The notes under the pieces were generated by a model, which worked only from the letters and a program-made list of their open reading frames with translations, made no database searches and had not been told where the DNA came from. From Rhodoblastus sp963804045 (GTDB lineage Bacteria; Pseudomonadota; Alphaproteobacteria; Rhizobiales; Beijerinckiaceae), in contig CAWDOR010000030.1 of the NCBI GenBank assembly GCA_963804045.1, positions 50,726 through 114,725 of the forward strand: 64,000 nucleotides of DNA, in the 5' to 3' direction. Every line of letters begins with the position of its first letter. The first letter of the stretch is position 1. Both the position numbers and the translations under genes were made by a program. Shown piece by piece: positions 1-9,000 of this stretch.

Positions 1-278
1 GCGCCGACGACAATTTGCTGAATTTGATAATTATAGCCGCCATGGACGCCGCCGAACACGCCACTGTCGCCGAAGCTCTTGCGGTAAGTCGAAGCCGGCA
101 GGGAGAAATCGGTCTGGCCGAAAGCGCCGCCGAGCTGGACGCCGCCATAAAAGCCGGTCCAGTTGTAGTTGGCGATAACCGGCGGCGCTGGCGGCGCCTT
201 CGACGACGGCAGATCGCCGGCTTGGGCGGCGCCGGCGAAGGCCGTGGCGGCGAGGAGGGAAAGCACAAATTCACGCAT
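1..278 (-). CDS. Outer-membrane beta-barrel (Omp25/31-like porin family), N-terminal part
   Basis: The start codon is at 278 on the minus strand and the frame stays open to the window edge, so only about 92 N-terminal residues are seen. The protein begins MREFVLSLLAATAFAGAAQA, a signal peptide with an AQA cleavage site. A Pro-rich linker and the segment NWTGFYGGVQLGGAFG follow, which is typical of the small 8-stranded outer-membrane porins common in Rhizobiales. An AAGGA ribosome-binding site lies about 7 nt upstream. The family gives envelope barrels with structural or adhesive roles; the exact role is unknown here. Confidence 0.8.
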   Translation of the reverse strand, partial: MREFVLSLLAATAFAGAAQAGDLPSSKAPPAPPVIANYNWTGFYGGVQLGGAFGQTDFSLPASTYRKSFGDSGVFGGVHGGYNYQIQQIVVG

Positions 279-437
279 AGGCTGTCCTTGGCGTTAAGCG
301 GGGAAACCGGCCCCGCAAACCGGCATATACAATAATATAAATCCTATCAAATTAATATTATTAAAGGCAAGGCGGATTTGCGATGATTTCGTCCTGCGGC
401 AATTCATTTTTCTCGGCGTGTCGCCGAAGCCACAAAT

Positions 438-617
438 TCAGTGGGGCTTAAGTTTCCCAACCTGCTGCGCCGCGACCAGTTCGGGCGCGCGGGCCGCCGT
501 ATCGCAGGCCCAGATCAGGGCGGCGCCGACCGCCAGGGCGAGGAGGACGCATAAAACCCGCCGCGCCGGCGACAAGCTGGAGAAAGGCGGCAGGGGATCG
601 AGGATTTCAAAGGCCAT
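438..617 (-). CDS. Small single-pass membrane protein, 59 aa, unknown function
   Basis: This short frame begins at ATG 617, 9 nt after the stop of the YeeE/YedE-like gene, and ends at TGA 438. It has a short N-terminal segment, one hydrophobic stretch (about residues 21-38, VLCVLLALAVGAALIWAC) and a short polar tail. A GGGGTG stretch precedes the start. Its position suggests it is the third gene of the operon. I do not recognise a family. Codon usage is GC-rich like its neighbours. It could be a chance frame, but the hydrophobic segment and tight spacing favour a real gene. Confidence 0.45.
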   Translation of the reverse strand: MAFEILDPLPPFSSLSPARRVLCVLLALAVGAALIWACDTAARAPELVAAQQVGKLKPH

Positions 618-626
618 CGCGCACCC

Positions 627-1055
627 CTAACTGTCCTGGACGGAGAGGCGCTGCGCGGATGTGCGGACCAGCATGAAATTGGCGGCGCGAATGCCCGAGG
701 CCATGGCCAGGACAAAAAGCCCGGCGCGAAAATCGAGAAAGCCGAGGTCGGCCAAAGCCGGACCGGGGCAGAGGCCGACCAGGCCCCAGCCCACGCCAAA
801 AATCGCGGCGCCGCCAAGCAGCCGCGTGTCGATGCGCTTGGCGGCGGGAGGCGCGGCGGCGAAACCGCCCTTGCCCGCAAGCCGGAAAGCGACAAGGGTC
901 ACGGCGAGCGCGCCGAACATCACCAGCGCCAGGGAGGGATCCCAATTTCCTGCGAGATCGAGAAAGGCCAGAACCTTTTGCGGATCGGTCATGCCGCCCA
1001 GGCAAAGACCGAGGCCGAACAGCAGGCCGGCAATGAAGGGAATGAACAGTTTCAT
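627..1055 (-). CDS. YeeE/YedE-like membrane protein (DUF6691 type), second half of a sulfur-transport pair
   Basis: This 142-residue hydrophobic protein begins MKLFIPFIAGLLFGLGLCLG and carries the GGMTDP motif and a GLCPGPAL segment containing Cys, both typical of the second subunit of split YeeE/YedE transporters. These inner-membrane proteins are associated with thiosulfate or sulfur-compound uptake. The ATG at 1055 is chosen because homologues begin there; an in-frame ATG at 1073 overlaps the upstream stop. It lies 4 nt behind its partner gene, so the two are certainly cotranscribed. Confidence 0.82.
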   Translation of the reverse strand: MKLFIPFIAGLLFGLGLCLGGMTDPQKVLAFLDLAGNWDPSLALVMFGALAVTLVAFRLAGKGGFAAAPPAAKRIDTRLLGGAAIFGVGWGLVGLCPGPALADLGFLDFRAGLFVLAMASGIRAANFMLVRTSAQRLSVQDS

Positions 1056-1059
1056 GGCG

Positions 1060-1491
1060 TCACCCGACGACATGGCGGAACAGGAACACCACGGCGAAGC
1101 CGGCCACCATGAAAGTCAGAGTCGCCGCGAGCGAACGCGGCGACAGTCGCGCCAAGCCGCAAACGCCATGACCGCTGGTGCAGCCATTGGCGAGCCTTGT
1201 CCCGAGGCCGACGAGAAAGCCGCCGGTCAGCAGGGTTGAGGGCGTGGCGCCGATATGAGGGGCCGGCGTGGAAAACAGCAAAATGGCCAGGGCGGGCGCG
1301 GCGACCAGGCCGGCGAGCCAGGCGAGTCGCCAGCCGAGATCGCCGGGGCTCGGCTGCGCCAGCCCTGAAAAAATTCCGGCGGCGCCGAGAATGCGCCCCT
1401 CCGCCAGCAGCAGCAGCGCGGCGGCAAGACCGATCAGGGCGCCCCCCGCCATAGCGTGAAAGGGAGAAAAATGGACCCAATCTATATTCAT
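1060..1491 (-). CDS. YeeE/YedE family membrane protein, first half of a sulfur-transport pair
   Basis: This 143-residue membrane protein has several hydrophobic helices and the signature GTRLANGCTSGHGVCGL around residues 95-112. That is the GC-T-SGH motif whose cysteine is thought to relay sulfur compounds through YeeE/YedE (TsuA-like) channels. It is the first gene of an operon with the second-half protein and a small membrane ORF. A -10 box and a 13-bp palindrome lie just upstream, suggesting repressor control, for example by a sulfur-sensing ArsR type (inference). Substrate not determined. Confidence 0.85.
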   Translation of the reverse strand: MNIDWVHFSPFHAMAGGALIGLAAALLLLAEGRILGAAGIFSGLAQPSPGDLGWRLAWLAGLVAAPALAILLFSTPAPHIGATPSTLLTGGFLVGLGTRLANGCTSGHGVCGLARLSPRSLAATLTFMVAGFAVVFLFRHVVG

Positions 1492-1518
1492 GGAGCCAAC
1501 TCGATCTTCACATAGATA

Positions 1519-1562
1519 ATATCACCGATATAAATTATAGATTAAATCATGCTTTTAGGCAA
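1519..1562 (-). promoter_or_regulatory. Promoter with palindromic operator for the YeeE/YedE operon
   Basis: Reading toward the operon there is TTGCCT (1562-1557), a 17-nt spacer, and a perfect TATAAT (1539-1534). Immediately downstream, covering the likely start point, is the inverted repeat ATATC-ACC-GATAT (1519-1531). An operator at +1 fits repression. Seen directly; the regulator is not in the window. Confidence 0.5.
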
Positions 1563-1808
1563 TGGTCGTCGCCGCCCGTCCTGTGCCGACCTGATCATCC
1601 GCTTTCGAATCCGCTTTGCGAAAGCGGTTCAAAGGCCGCTCCGCGCCATCGCGCCCATTCCGTAATCGGATGCGCTCATGCCTCCAGGACAAAGCTTCGC
1701 AATGTCGCCGTTGTGACCGTAGTTGGCGAATATTCTTGTGGGAGGGCGGCGGCGGATATCAAATCGATAGAACCAAAATCGGCGGAATAAGTCTCAACAG
1801 TCTCGACT

Positions 1809-1838
1809 GTCGGTGGTTGCGGCTCCCCGCAACCAAAT
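1809..1838. repeat. 30-bp hairpin repeat, copy 1 (left flank of the sulfotransferase/Hint block)
   Basis: The core is an 8-bp stem GGTTGCGG / CCGCAACC with a 4-nt loop, preceded by GTCGGT and followed by AAAT. The same 30 bases with one mismatch occur in direct orientation at 12758-12787. The right arm, CCCCGCAACCA, resembles the 3' end of some tRNAs, notably initiator tRNA, but no tRNA body is attached. It could be an attachment-site remnant or a dispersed REP-type element. Confidence 0.6.
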
Positions 1839-1841
1839 TTT

Positions 1842-1873
1842 AACTCTGTAAGCCGCAAGGCTTGCAGAGTTTT
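1842..1873 (+). terminator. 13-bp hairpin with GCAA tetraloop and T run, terminator-like
   Basis: The arms AACTCTGTAAGCC (1842-1854) and GGCTTGCAGAGTT (1859-1871) pair over 13 bp with one G-T wobble around a GCAA loop, and TTTT follows at 1870-1873. It is shaped like an intrinsic terminator on the plus strand, yet no plus-strand gene ends here. The rest of the 1492-1990 gap shows only short unconvincing frames. Confidence 0.45.
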
Positions 1874-1990
1874 CTGTCGTGTTTGGGTCACGTGGTTCGC
1901 AGTTGCGCCTGAGCTGGTGGAATGACCGGTGGTTCACTTGCCCGGCTATGCCTGCCGAAGGCTCTTGACTTCTGATGGGCGAGGTTCGTG

Positions 1991-2830
1991 TTACGTTGGG
2001 GGGTGTTCGCCATATTGGATGTGCGTCACTCCGCGGAAATTGGCCTCAGGCAGGCGCCAGAACATGTCGCCGATGAAACGCTCCATCAGGCCCGGCGGCA
2101 GGATCGTCGCTCGTTCTTTCCATTCCACGCGCCGCTTGACCTCGTGCAGGCCATGGGCGCCGAGCGCCGCGTCGAATTCGCTGGCGTCGTAATCGACATT
2201 GTCGAAATCATGCGGGAACAGCGGCTCGCCGAGCATGTCATAGAGCAGGCGCATGGTGTCGGCGGGCGCGCGGGTCAGGGCCTGATATTCGACCAGAATC
2301 AGTTTCGACGCCTGCTCGCCGTAATAGGCCTCGCGCAAGGCGTCGAGCGCATAGCCGACCACACCGTCGCTCGCCGCCAGCCGGTTGATCCGCGTATAGA
2401 CCGTGCCGCCGGCCTCGAAGCCGAACATGCCCGACAGCTCAAAGGCGTTGCGGCGGATCAGCCGCTCGAAGGAATCCATGATCCAGCCGATGTTGCGCAC
2501 GCAGCAGATGCAGCGCGCCCCGGGAAACAGTTGGGTCAAGGCCGGCAGTTTGGTGGTCCAGCCGCGATTGGTGTCGAACACCAGCTTTTGCGGGTGGATG
2601 GTCTCGTAATAGTTGGAGAACAGGCCTTTCAGCACCGCGCGGCGCTGCTCCGCCTCGATGAAGATCGCGGTCTCGTTGCGGCGGCTCATGGCGGATTCGA
2701 GCGCCATATACATGGAGCCGACCGGACTGGTCATGCCCGCGTGAAACCGCGGATTCTGTCGCAGGATCGCCGCGAGCAGCGTGCTGCCGGAGCGCGGCAG
2801 GCCGGAAATGAAGTGAATGCCATTGTCCAT
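1991..2830 (-). CDS. Sulfotransferase family protein (PAPS-dependent)
   Basis: This 279-residue protein starts at ATG 2830, where the family's N-terminus begins. Residues 8-18 hold the 5'-phosphosulfate loop ISGLPRSGSTL, and a later segment CVRNIGWIMDSFERL fits the 3'-phosphate-binding region. It therefore probably moves sulfate from PAPS to a hydroxyl or amine on a sugar, lipid or protein; the acceptor cannot be read from sequence. It is divergent from the giant repeat-protein gene with about 258 bp between, so the two may share control. Earlier in-frame starts exist back to 3070 but would add an atypical extension. Confidence 0.85.
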   Translation of the reverse strand: MDNGIHFISGLPRSGSTLLAAILRQNPRFHAGMTSPVGSMYMALESAMSRRNETAIFIEAEQRRAVLKGLFSNYYETIHPQKLVFDTNRGWTTKLPALTQLFPGARCICCVRNIGWIMDSFERLIRRNAFELSGMFGFEAGGTVYTRINRLAASDGVVGYALDALREAYYGEQASKLILVEYQALTRAPADTMRLLYDMLGEPLFPHDFDNVDYDASEFDAALGAHGLHEVKRRVEWKERATILPPGLMERFIGDMFWRLPEANFRGVTHIQYGEHPPT

Positions 2831-3013
2831 GCTGCAACTTAGCCTTTGGCGGCGGCGACTCGCAAGAGGGGCGGGGCGAGCTTTCCAGGCGATTCGGTCG
2901 TGGATGAGACCGAAGCTGACGTAACAGCCGCATGCGGCCAGCATAACTCGTAACGGCCATAGGGTGCGGACGCGCTCCTGCTTATAAAGCAATTGCCTAG
3001 CCGTTAATAGTTT

Positions 3014-3042
3014 TTGACTGGCATTACGCAACGGCATACCAT
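3014..3042 (+). promoter_or_regulatory. Sigma-70-type promoter for the giant repeat-protein gene
   Basis: TTGACT at 3014-3019 and TACCAT at 3037-3042 are 17 nt apart, which would start transcription about 40 nt before the ATG at 3089. The surrounding DNA (2831-3088) is AT-richer than the genes and shows no other feature. Confidence 0.4.
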
Positions 3043-3088
3043 CGTAAACAATCAGTAAATTATTATCCAATTGTGCTCGGAGAGAACG

Positions 3089-6000
3089 ATGCGCGAGGGC
3101 GTCCTTGGCGGCATAGGCCAGTCGGAAAATTTGGATAATAACAGCGGCGATCCGACCAATTTAACCGCGGTCGTCGGCGGCGACGGCGCCACCGGCGAGG
3201 TCGATCCCAACAACAGCTCGATTTATATCGGCCCGGGCGGCGCGGCCGGCAATAGCTCGGCCACAACCGAAACCGATCCGGCCGGCGGCTACGCCAATGG
3301 CGAGGTCATCGCCGGTTCCTACGCCGGTGGGATCATCGCCGAATTCTTTCTCGCCCAGACCGGCGGCGCCGGCACGATCGGCGGCGCCGGCGGCAATGCC
3401 TACGCGCGCTCCACGGCGGTCAACACCGCCGCCAGTGGATCGGCCTATGCCGTGTCCTATGCCCGCGCCGGCGCCGGCGGCTTCAGCCAGACCACGGGCG
3501 CCCTGGGCGGCGCCGGCGGCGTGGCGACGGTCGGCCTGACCACCGCCAGCGGCTATAGCGCCAGGGCCGAGGTCAATCAATTCGCCGGTCCCGGCGGCGG
3601 CGGGCTGGAATATTCCGGCGCTCTCGGCGCCAATGGCGTGAACAGCAAGATCGTCAACGAAGTCGGTGGCTCCACCACCGGCGGCGCCAACAGTCGGCTT
3701 CAGCTCGGTCAGTCGGCGGAAGGCGGCGGCGGCGGCTTCAGCCCCGTCGCGGCGGGACAGGGCGGCTATGGCAAGTCCTATCTCACCTTCGACGACATCA
3801 CCGCCAATCCGCAGCAGGCCGGCGCGCTCTATGGGACCAGCAGGGCGACGGGCGGCGCCGGCGGCTCGATCTGGGCCAATCCCGTCGACGAGAACGGCGC
3901 GAATGGCGGGGCCGCGACCGCCTATGTCAATATGACCGGCGCGCATGAGGTCGACGCCCAGGCTTATGCGACGGGCGGCAATGGCGGGTTCAACGAACCG
4001 GGCGCGCAAGCCAAATATGCCGCGGGCGGCAATGGCGGCGCCGGCGGCGTCGCTGACGTGACCGCCGCCAAGGCCTATAATAATGCGACATCCGGAGTGG
4101 GCTACCATGGCGTGGCCGGCGCTTCCGCCTGGGCCACCGGCGGCGCCGGCAGCTCGGGCTCGGGCGCCGGGTTCATTGGCGGCGCCGGCGGCGCGGCCAT
4201 TGTCGGACCGGTTTCCGCAAGCGGCTATTCGGCCGCGGCGAGCGCCCGCCAGACCGGCGGCGCCGGCGGCCAGGGCCAGAACGGCGCCAGCGCCGGCGAC
4301 GGCGCCAACAGCCTCCTCAACAATGACGTGAGCGGACGGACAGCGGGCGGGGCGCATTCCTATCTGGCCCTCAGCCAATACGCCGAGGGCGGCGGCGTCG
4401 GCCAGAGCCTGGCCGGTGGCGGCGCGGCGGGGACGGCCGGCTACGGCAAATCCTATCTGACCTTCGACGACACCAAAAACCCAAATCACGCTACGAATTT
4501 CACCGCCTATAGCGAGGCCACGGGCGGCGCCGGCGGCAGCGCCTATGCCAATCAGGGAACGGCGGGCGGACTGGCCAAGGCCACGGGAAATTTCTACGGC
4601 GTGGGCGCGATGAGCGTCAGGTCGGTCGCCACCGGCGGGGAGGGCGGCTCGACCGACGAGACCCTGGGCGGCGGCGTCTCCGCCGTCGGCGGCGCCGCCA
4701 GCGCGCGGACCTTTGCCCATAGCACGACGAGCAGCGCGCAGGGTGTCGGCGCCGAGGCGCGAGCCACGGGCGGCGGCGGCGGCGCGGCGGGCGTGACCGG
4801 CTCCGGCGGACAGGGCGGCGCGGCGACCGGCGCCATCGCCGCGGCCTATGCGCCGAATTCGCTCGGCGAAGTCTCCGCTGGCGCCTCGCAGACCGGCGGC
4901 GTCGGCGGTTCGGGCGAAGGCGCGGGCTTTTCCGGCGGCGCCGGCGGCCTCGCCCGCGACACGGTCGCCTATGCCCAGGGCGGCAAGAGCGTCGTCGTCT
5001 CCGCCTATCAGACCGGCGGCTCCGGCGGCTCCGGCTTCGACGGCGCGATCGGCGGCGCCGGCGCCAACAGCCGGATCGGCGGCGTCAACAGCGACGGCGT
5101 CCCCTATACCAATGTCTCCGGCGTCGCCAGCGCTGGCGGCTATCTGGAGCTCAAGCAGAAGGCGGCGGGCGGCAACGGCGGAGTCGGGCCGGCGGCGGCG
5201 GCCAGGGCGGCTATGGCTATTCGTCGCTGAATTTCGACGACACCAAGAACAAGACCCATGCGAGCACCCTGACCGGCCGCGTCTACGGCACGGGCGGAAC
5301 CAGCGGCATGGTCGCCGGCGGCGGCGCGGCGGGCGCCACGGCCGCCAGCGGCGGCGCCGGCACGGCCTATCTCAACCTGACCGGCGTCGGCGCGGTCAAT
5401 GGTTTCTTCACCCAAGCCGCCGGCGGCGCGGGCAGCGAGATCGACGGCGGACCCGAGAATGGCGGCGCCGGCGGCAATGCGATCGGCAAGGCCACGGTGA
5501 CCTCGGTCGCGACGACCGGCGCTTATAACGTCACCAACGATATTTTCGTCGACGGCGGCGCCGGCGGCGAAATCATCGGCGGCGGGACCGGCAATGGCGG
5601 CGCCGGCGGCAATGCGACCGGCTATGGCAAATCCGTCGATGGCAGCAACCAGGACGCGGCTTCCGTTAATCTCCAGGAGACCGGCGGCGCCGGCGGCGAG
5701 GTGCTGGCTGGCCAGCGGCGGCGCCGGCCAGAGTGGCGGCGCCGGCGGCGCGATCGTCGAGGGCAAAGGCCCGCAGGCGGTCGCCATCGGGCGTTCGGCC
5801 TATGCGCAGGTTTCGCAGATCGGCGGCTCGGGCGGTGCCGGACTGGCCGGCGCCAGTGGCGGCGCCGGCGCCTCGGTCAAGCTGGTCGACGGCGTCGCCG
5901 GAACGGCGAATGGCGGAACCCTGTCGCTGACACAGATGATCTCCGGCGGCTCCGGCGGCGCCAGCACCGGCGGGACTGCGGGCGCCGCCGGCTACGCCAA

Positions 6001-9000
6001 GTCTTATCTCGATTATACCGACAAGGCCGGGACCGCGTCGCAGTTGACCAGCGACAGCCAGGCGACCGGCGGCTCCGGCGGTGCGGGACATGGGACGTCG
6101 TCCGCGACGGTCGGCGCCCTCGCCTATGCCGAGACCCGCCTCACCGGGGCGCAAGCGGTCGATGCGACCGCGGCGGCCAGCGGCGGCGCCGGAGGCGGCG
6201 TCAGCGGGACCGGCGCGACGGCGACGGGCGGAAACGCCAGCGGCTACGCCTATGCGGACGCCACGGGGACGAAGGGGGCCACGGCCACGGCCAATATAAG
6301 CGGCGGCGCCGGCGGCGAGGCCTATTCCGGCGCGAACGTCTCCGGCGCCATGGGAGGCGCGGCCACCGGCGCGACGGCCAAGGCCATCGGCGGCGGCAGC
6401 GGCTCCGCCCATGCCAACGCCACACAGATCGGCGGCTTCGGCGGCGCCGGCAGCGGGGCCGGGAATTCGGGCGGCCAGGGCGGCGCAGCCGTCAACACTT
6501 TCGCCAAAGCCTATGGCAAATATGCGACCGCCTATGCGTCGCAGACCGGCGGCGCCGGCGGCGCCGGCGCGAGCGGCGCCAGCGGCGGCGGCGGCGCCAA
6601 CAGTGTTCTGGACAATGCCCTCACCGCCACGACATCAGGCGGGTCGATGGACCTGATCCAGCGCGCCACGGGCGGCGCCGGCGGCCAAAGCTCCGGCGGG
6701 GCCGGCGTTTTGGGCGGCCTCGGCGGTTACGGCAAATCCACGCTGAATTTCAGCACGGTCGGCGACGCCAGCCAGCCCGATGCGGTGGACGGAAGCGTCA
6801 CCGGCGCCGGCGGCGCGGGCGGCAAGGGATTTTCGCGGCGGCGTCAGCAATAATGGCGGCGCGGGCTATGCCTATCTCACGCTCACCGGCGTCAACACTG
6901 TCAGCGCCTCGGCGACCGGACAGGGCGGTTATGCCGGCGCCGGCGCGACCGGCGGCAAGGCCGTGGCGCAGGCGACGGCGATCTCGACGACGGGAACGGC
7001 GACGGCGACCGCCTCTGCGCTCGGCGGCGGCGCGGGCCTGGGCGGAACGCAGGGCGACGCCAATGCGGCCGCGCTGGCCGAGACCTCCAACGGCGCGCAG
7101 GCGACGGCGACGGCCTATGTCAATGGCGACGCGACGGTCTCGGCGACCGCCCAATCCGCGATCGCGACCGGTTATGTCACCGCCATTTCAGGCGAAGTCA
7201 CCCAGACCGGATCGGGCGCTCTCGCCATGTCGAGCCAGGTCAACAGCGCCGGCATCGAGCAGGAACTCGCCTATAATGGCGCGGTCAACGCCGCTTTCGT
7301 CGGCGCCCTGCCGAGCACGCTGACGATCAATGATTTCCTGGCCAATGATGCGACGCTCAACAATCTGATCGGCAGCGCCGACCCGGATGCGACCGATCTG
7401 GTCTATGGCCTGCAATCGGGCGTGGCGCAGGCGGGCGCCAGCGGCGCGCAGGTGGTGACCTCGACCGACGATTTCACCCTCGATACGACGGAACTCACCG
7501 GCAGGCTCGTGATGGGCCTGATCGGTTCGCAAGCCTGGGGCTTGGGGGTCAGCGACATCAAGCTGACGGTGACTTTCGATGGCGCGACGCAAGTCAGCGA
7601 GGAATTTGCCACCGTCGCGGCGGCGGAAAGCTATTTCAGCGACAATGTGGCGCTCAGCGAGGCGGTCAGCGCCCTGCCCGCCGGTCCCTTGCAGGTCGGC
7701 GTGACGCTGGCCGTGACCTCGTCCACGGGCGGCGGCGGCTTCGGCGACGAATTCCTGTTCTCGACCACCGGCGTCAATGGTCCGCTCACGGTCAATACCG
7801 GAACCGGCGCCACCATCGGCGTCAACCAGACCGGCGCGATTTCCGGCGTCAGCATCGCCGAGAGCGGCGATCTCTCCGGCGTCACCTTCACAGCCACGCT
7901 CACCGACGCCACCGGCCTGCTGACGGTCACCGCGGCGCCGCGACAGTGACCGGTTCGGACAGCGCCGACCTCACCGTCAGCGGGACCCTGGCGCAGGTCA
8001 ACGCCGCGCTCGCGACCCTTGCCGACGATAACGCCGCGCAGGGATCGGACGCGATCGCCATCAAGGTCAGCGACGGAACCAATGTCGCCAATGGTTCGGA
8101 AAGCGTCACCGTCAACAGCGCGCCGCTGTGGTCGGCGCCCTCGTCCACCCTGGTCGAGACCAAAGCGGCGCAGGCCGTGACGCCCGTCAGCCTGTCGGAA
8201 GCCGGCAATGTCGCCTCGAGCGAGACTTTCGCTATCACCCTCAGCGACGCCTCGGGCAAGCTCGCGGTCAGCGGCGGCGGCCTGACCGTCGCCGGCGAGA
8301 ACAGCGATTTCCTCTCCTTCACCGGCACGTTGGCGCAGGTCAATGCCGCGCTGGCCAGTCTGACGGTGAACGAGGCCAGCAGCGGAACCGACACGATCAC
8401 GCTCAAGGCCAAGGATTCCCTTGGCAACAGCACGACCGACACGATTGGGCTCACAGCCTATCCCGCGCCCTCCGCTCCCGTCATTTCCGAATATGCGCCG
8501 CCGCGCGCGCCGGCTCTGCCCGTGGATGTGGCCGCGCCGGTCAATGTGCTCAATGCCGCGGGAACCCTCTACGGGCCGATCGCGATTACCGAAAATGGCG
8601 CGATCGCCGGCGAGACCTTCACGGTCAAGGTGACCGAAAGCGGCGGAACGCTTTCGGACGCCGATACGACGGATGTGACCTATACCGCAGGCGAGCCGTC
8701 GAACACCTTGCAATTCACCGGCACTTTGGCGCAGGTCAATGCGGCGCTGGGCGAACTCGATGCGACCAATGTCACCGACGGCGCCTGGACGGCGACCGGA
8801 TCCGTCCAGGCCGGAATCACCGTCGATGTGACCGACAGTTTCGGCAATAGCGCGACGCCGGTGACGACGCCGCTTTATATTCAGGACAGCCAGGCGGAAT
8901 TTTCCGCGCTCAATACGCTGGCGGATTTCCAGGCGCTGAAAGCAGCAGGCGTCACCAATATCCCGCTTCCCAGCAACGTCGAGCCGGTGCTGACGCTCGA

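Noticed and set aside
1809..1838. tRNA gene or fragment at the left repeat
   Set aside because: Only the CCGCAACCA-like end is present; no D, anticodon or T arm can be drawn.
1676..1891. 71-codon minus-strand frame in the 1492-1990 gap
   Set aside because: It crosses the hairpin and repeat, lacks a ribosome-binding site and shows no recognisable family.
3161..4720. 519-codon open frame on the minus strand inside the glycine-rich gene
   Set aside because: It is an Ala/Gly/Arg-rich mirror of the GGC-repeat coding strand with no recognisable domain. GC-rich repeats keep all frames open.
3300..6800. CRISPR array or tandem DNA repeat
   Set aside because: GGCGGCGCCGGCGG units are irregularly spaced, vary in sequence and stay in codon register, so they are protein repeats.
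5308..7323. 671-codon plus-strand frame overlapping the giant gene
   Set aside because: Only its first 130 codons (to about 5705) read as the repeat protein. The rest is an Arg-rich off-frame product created by the frame change.
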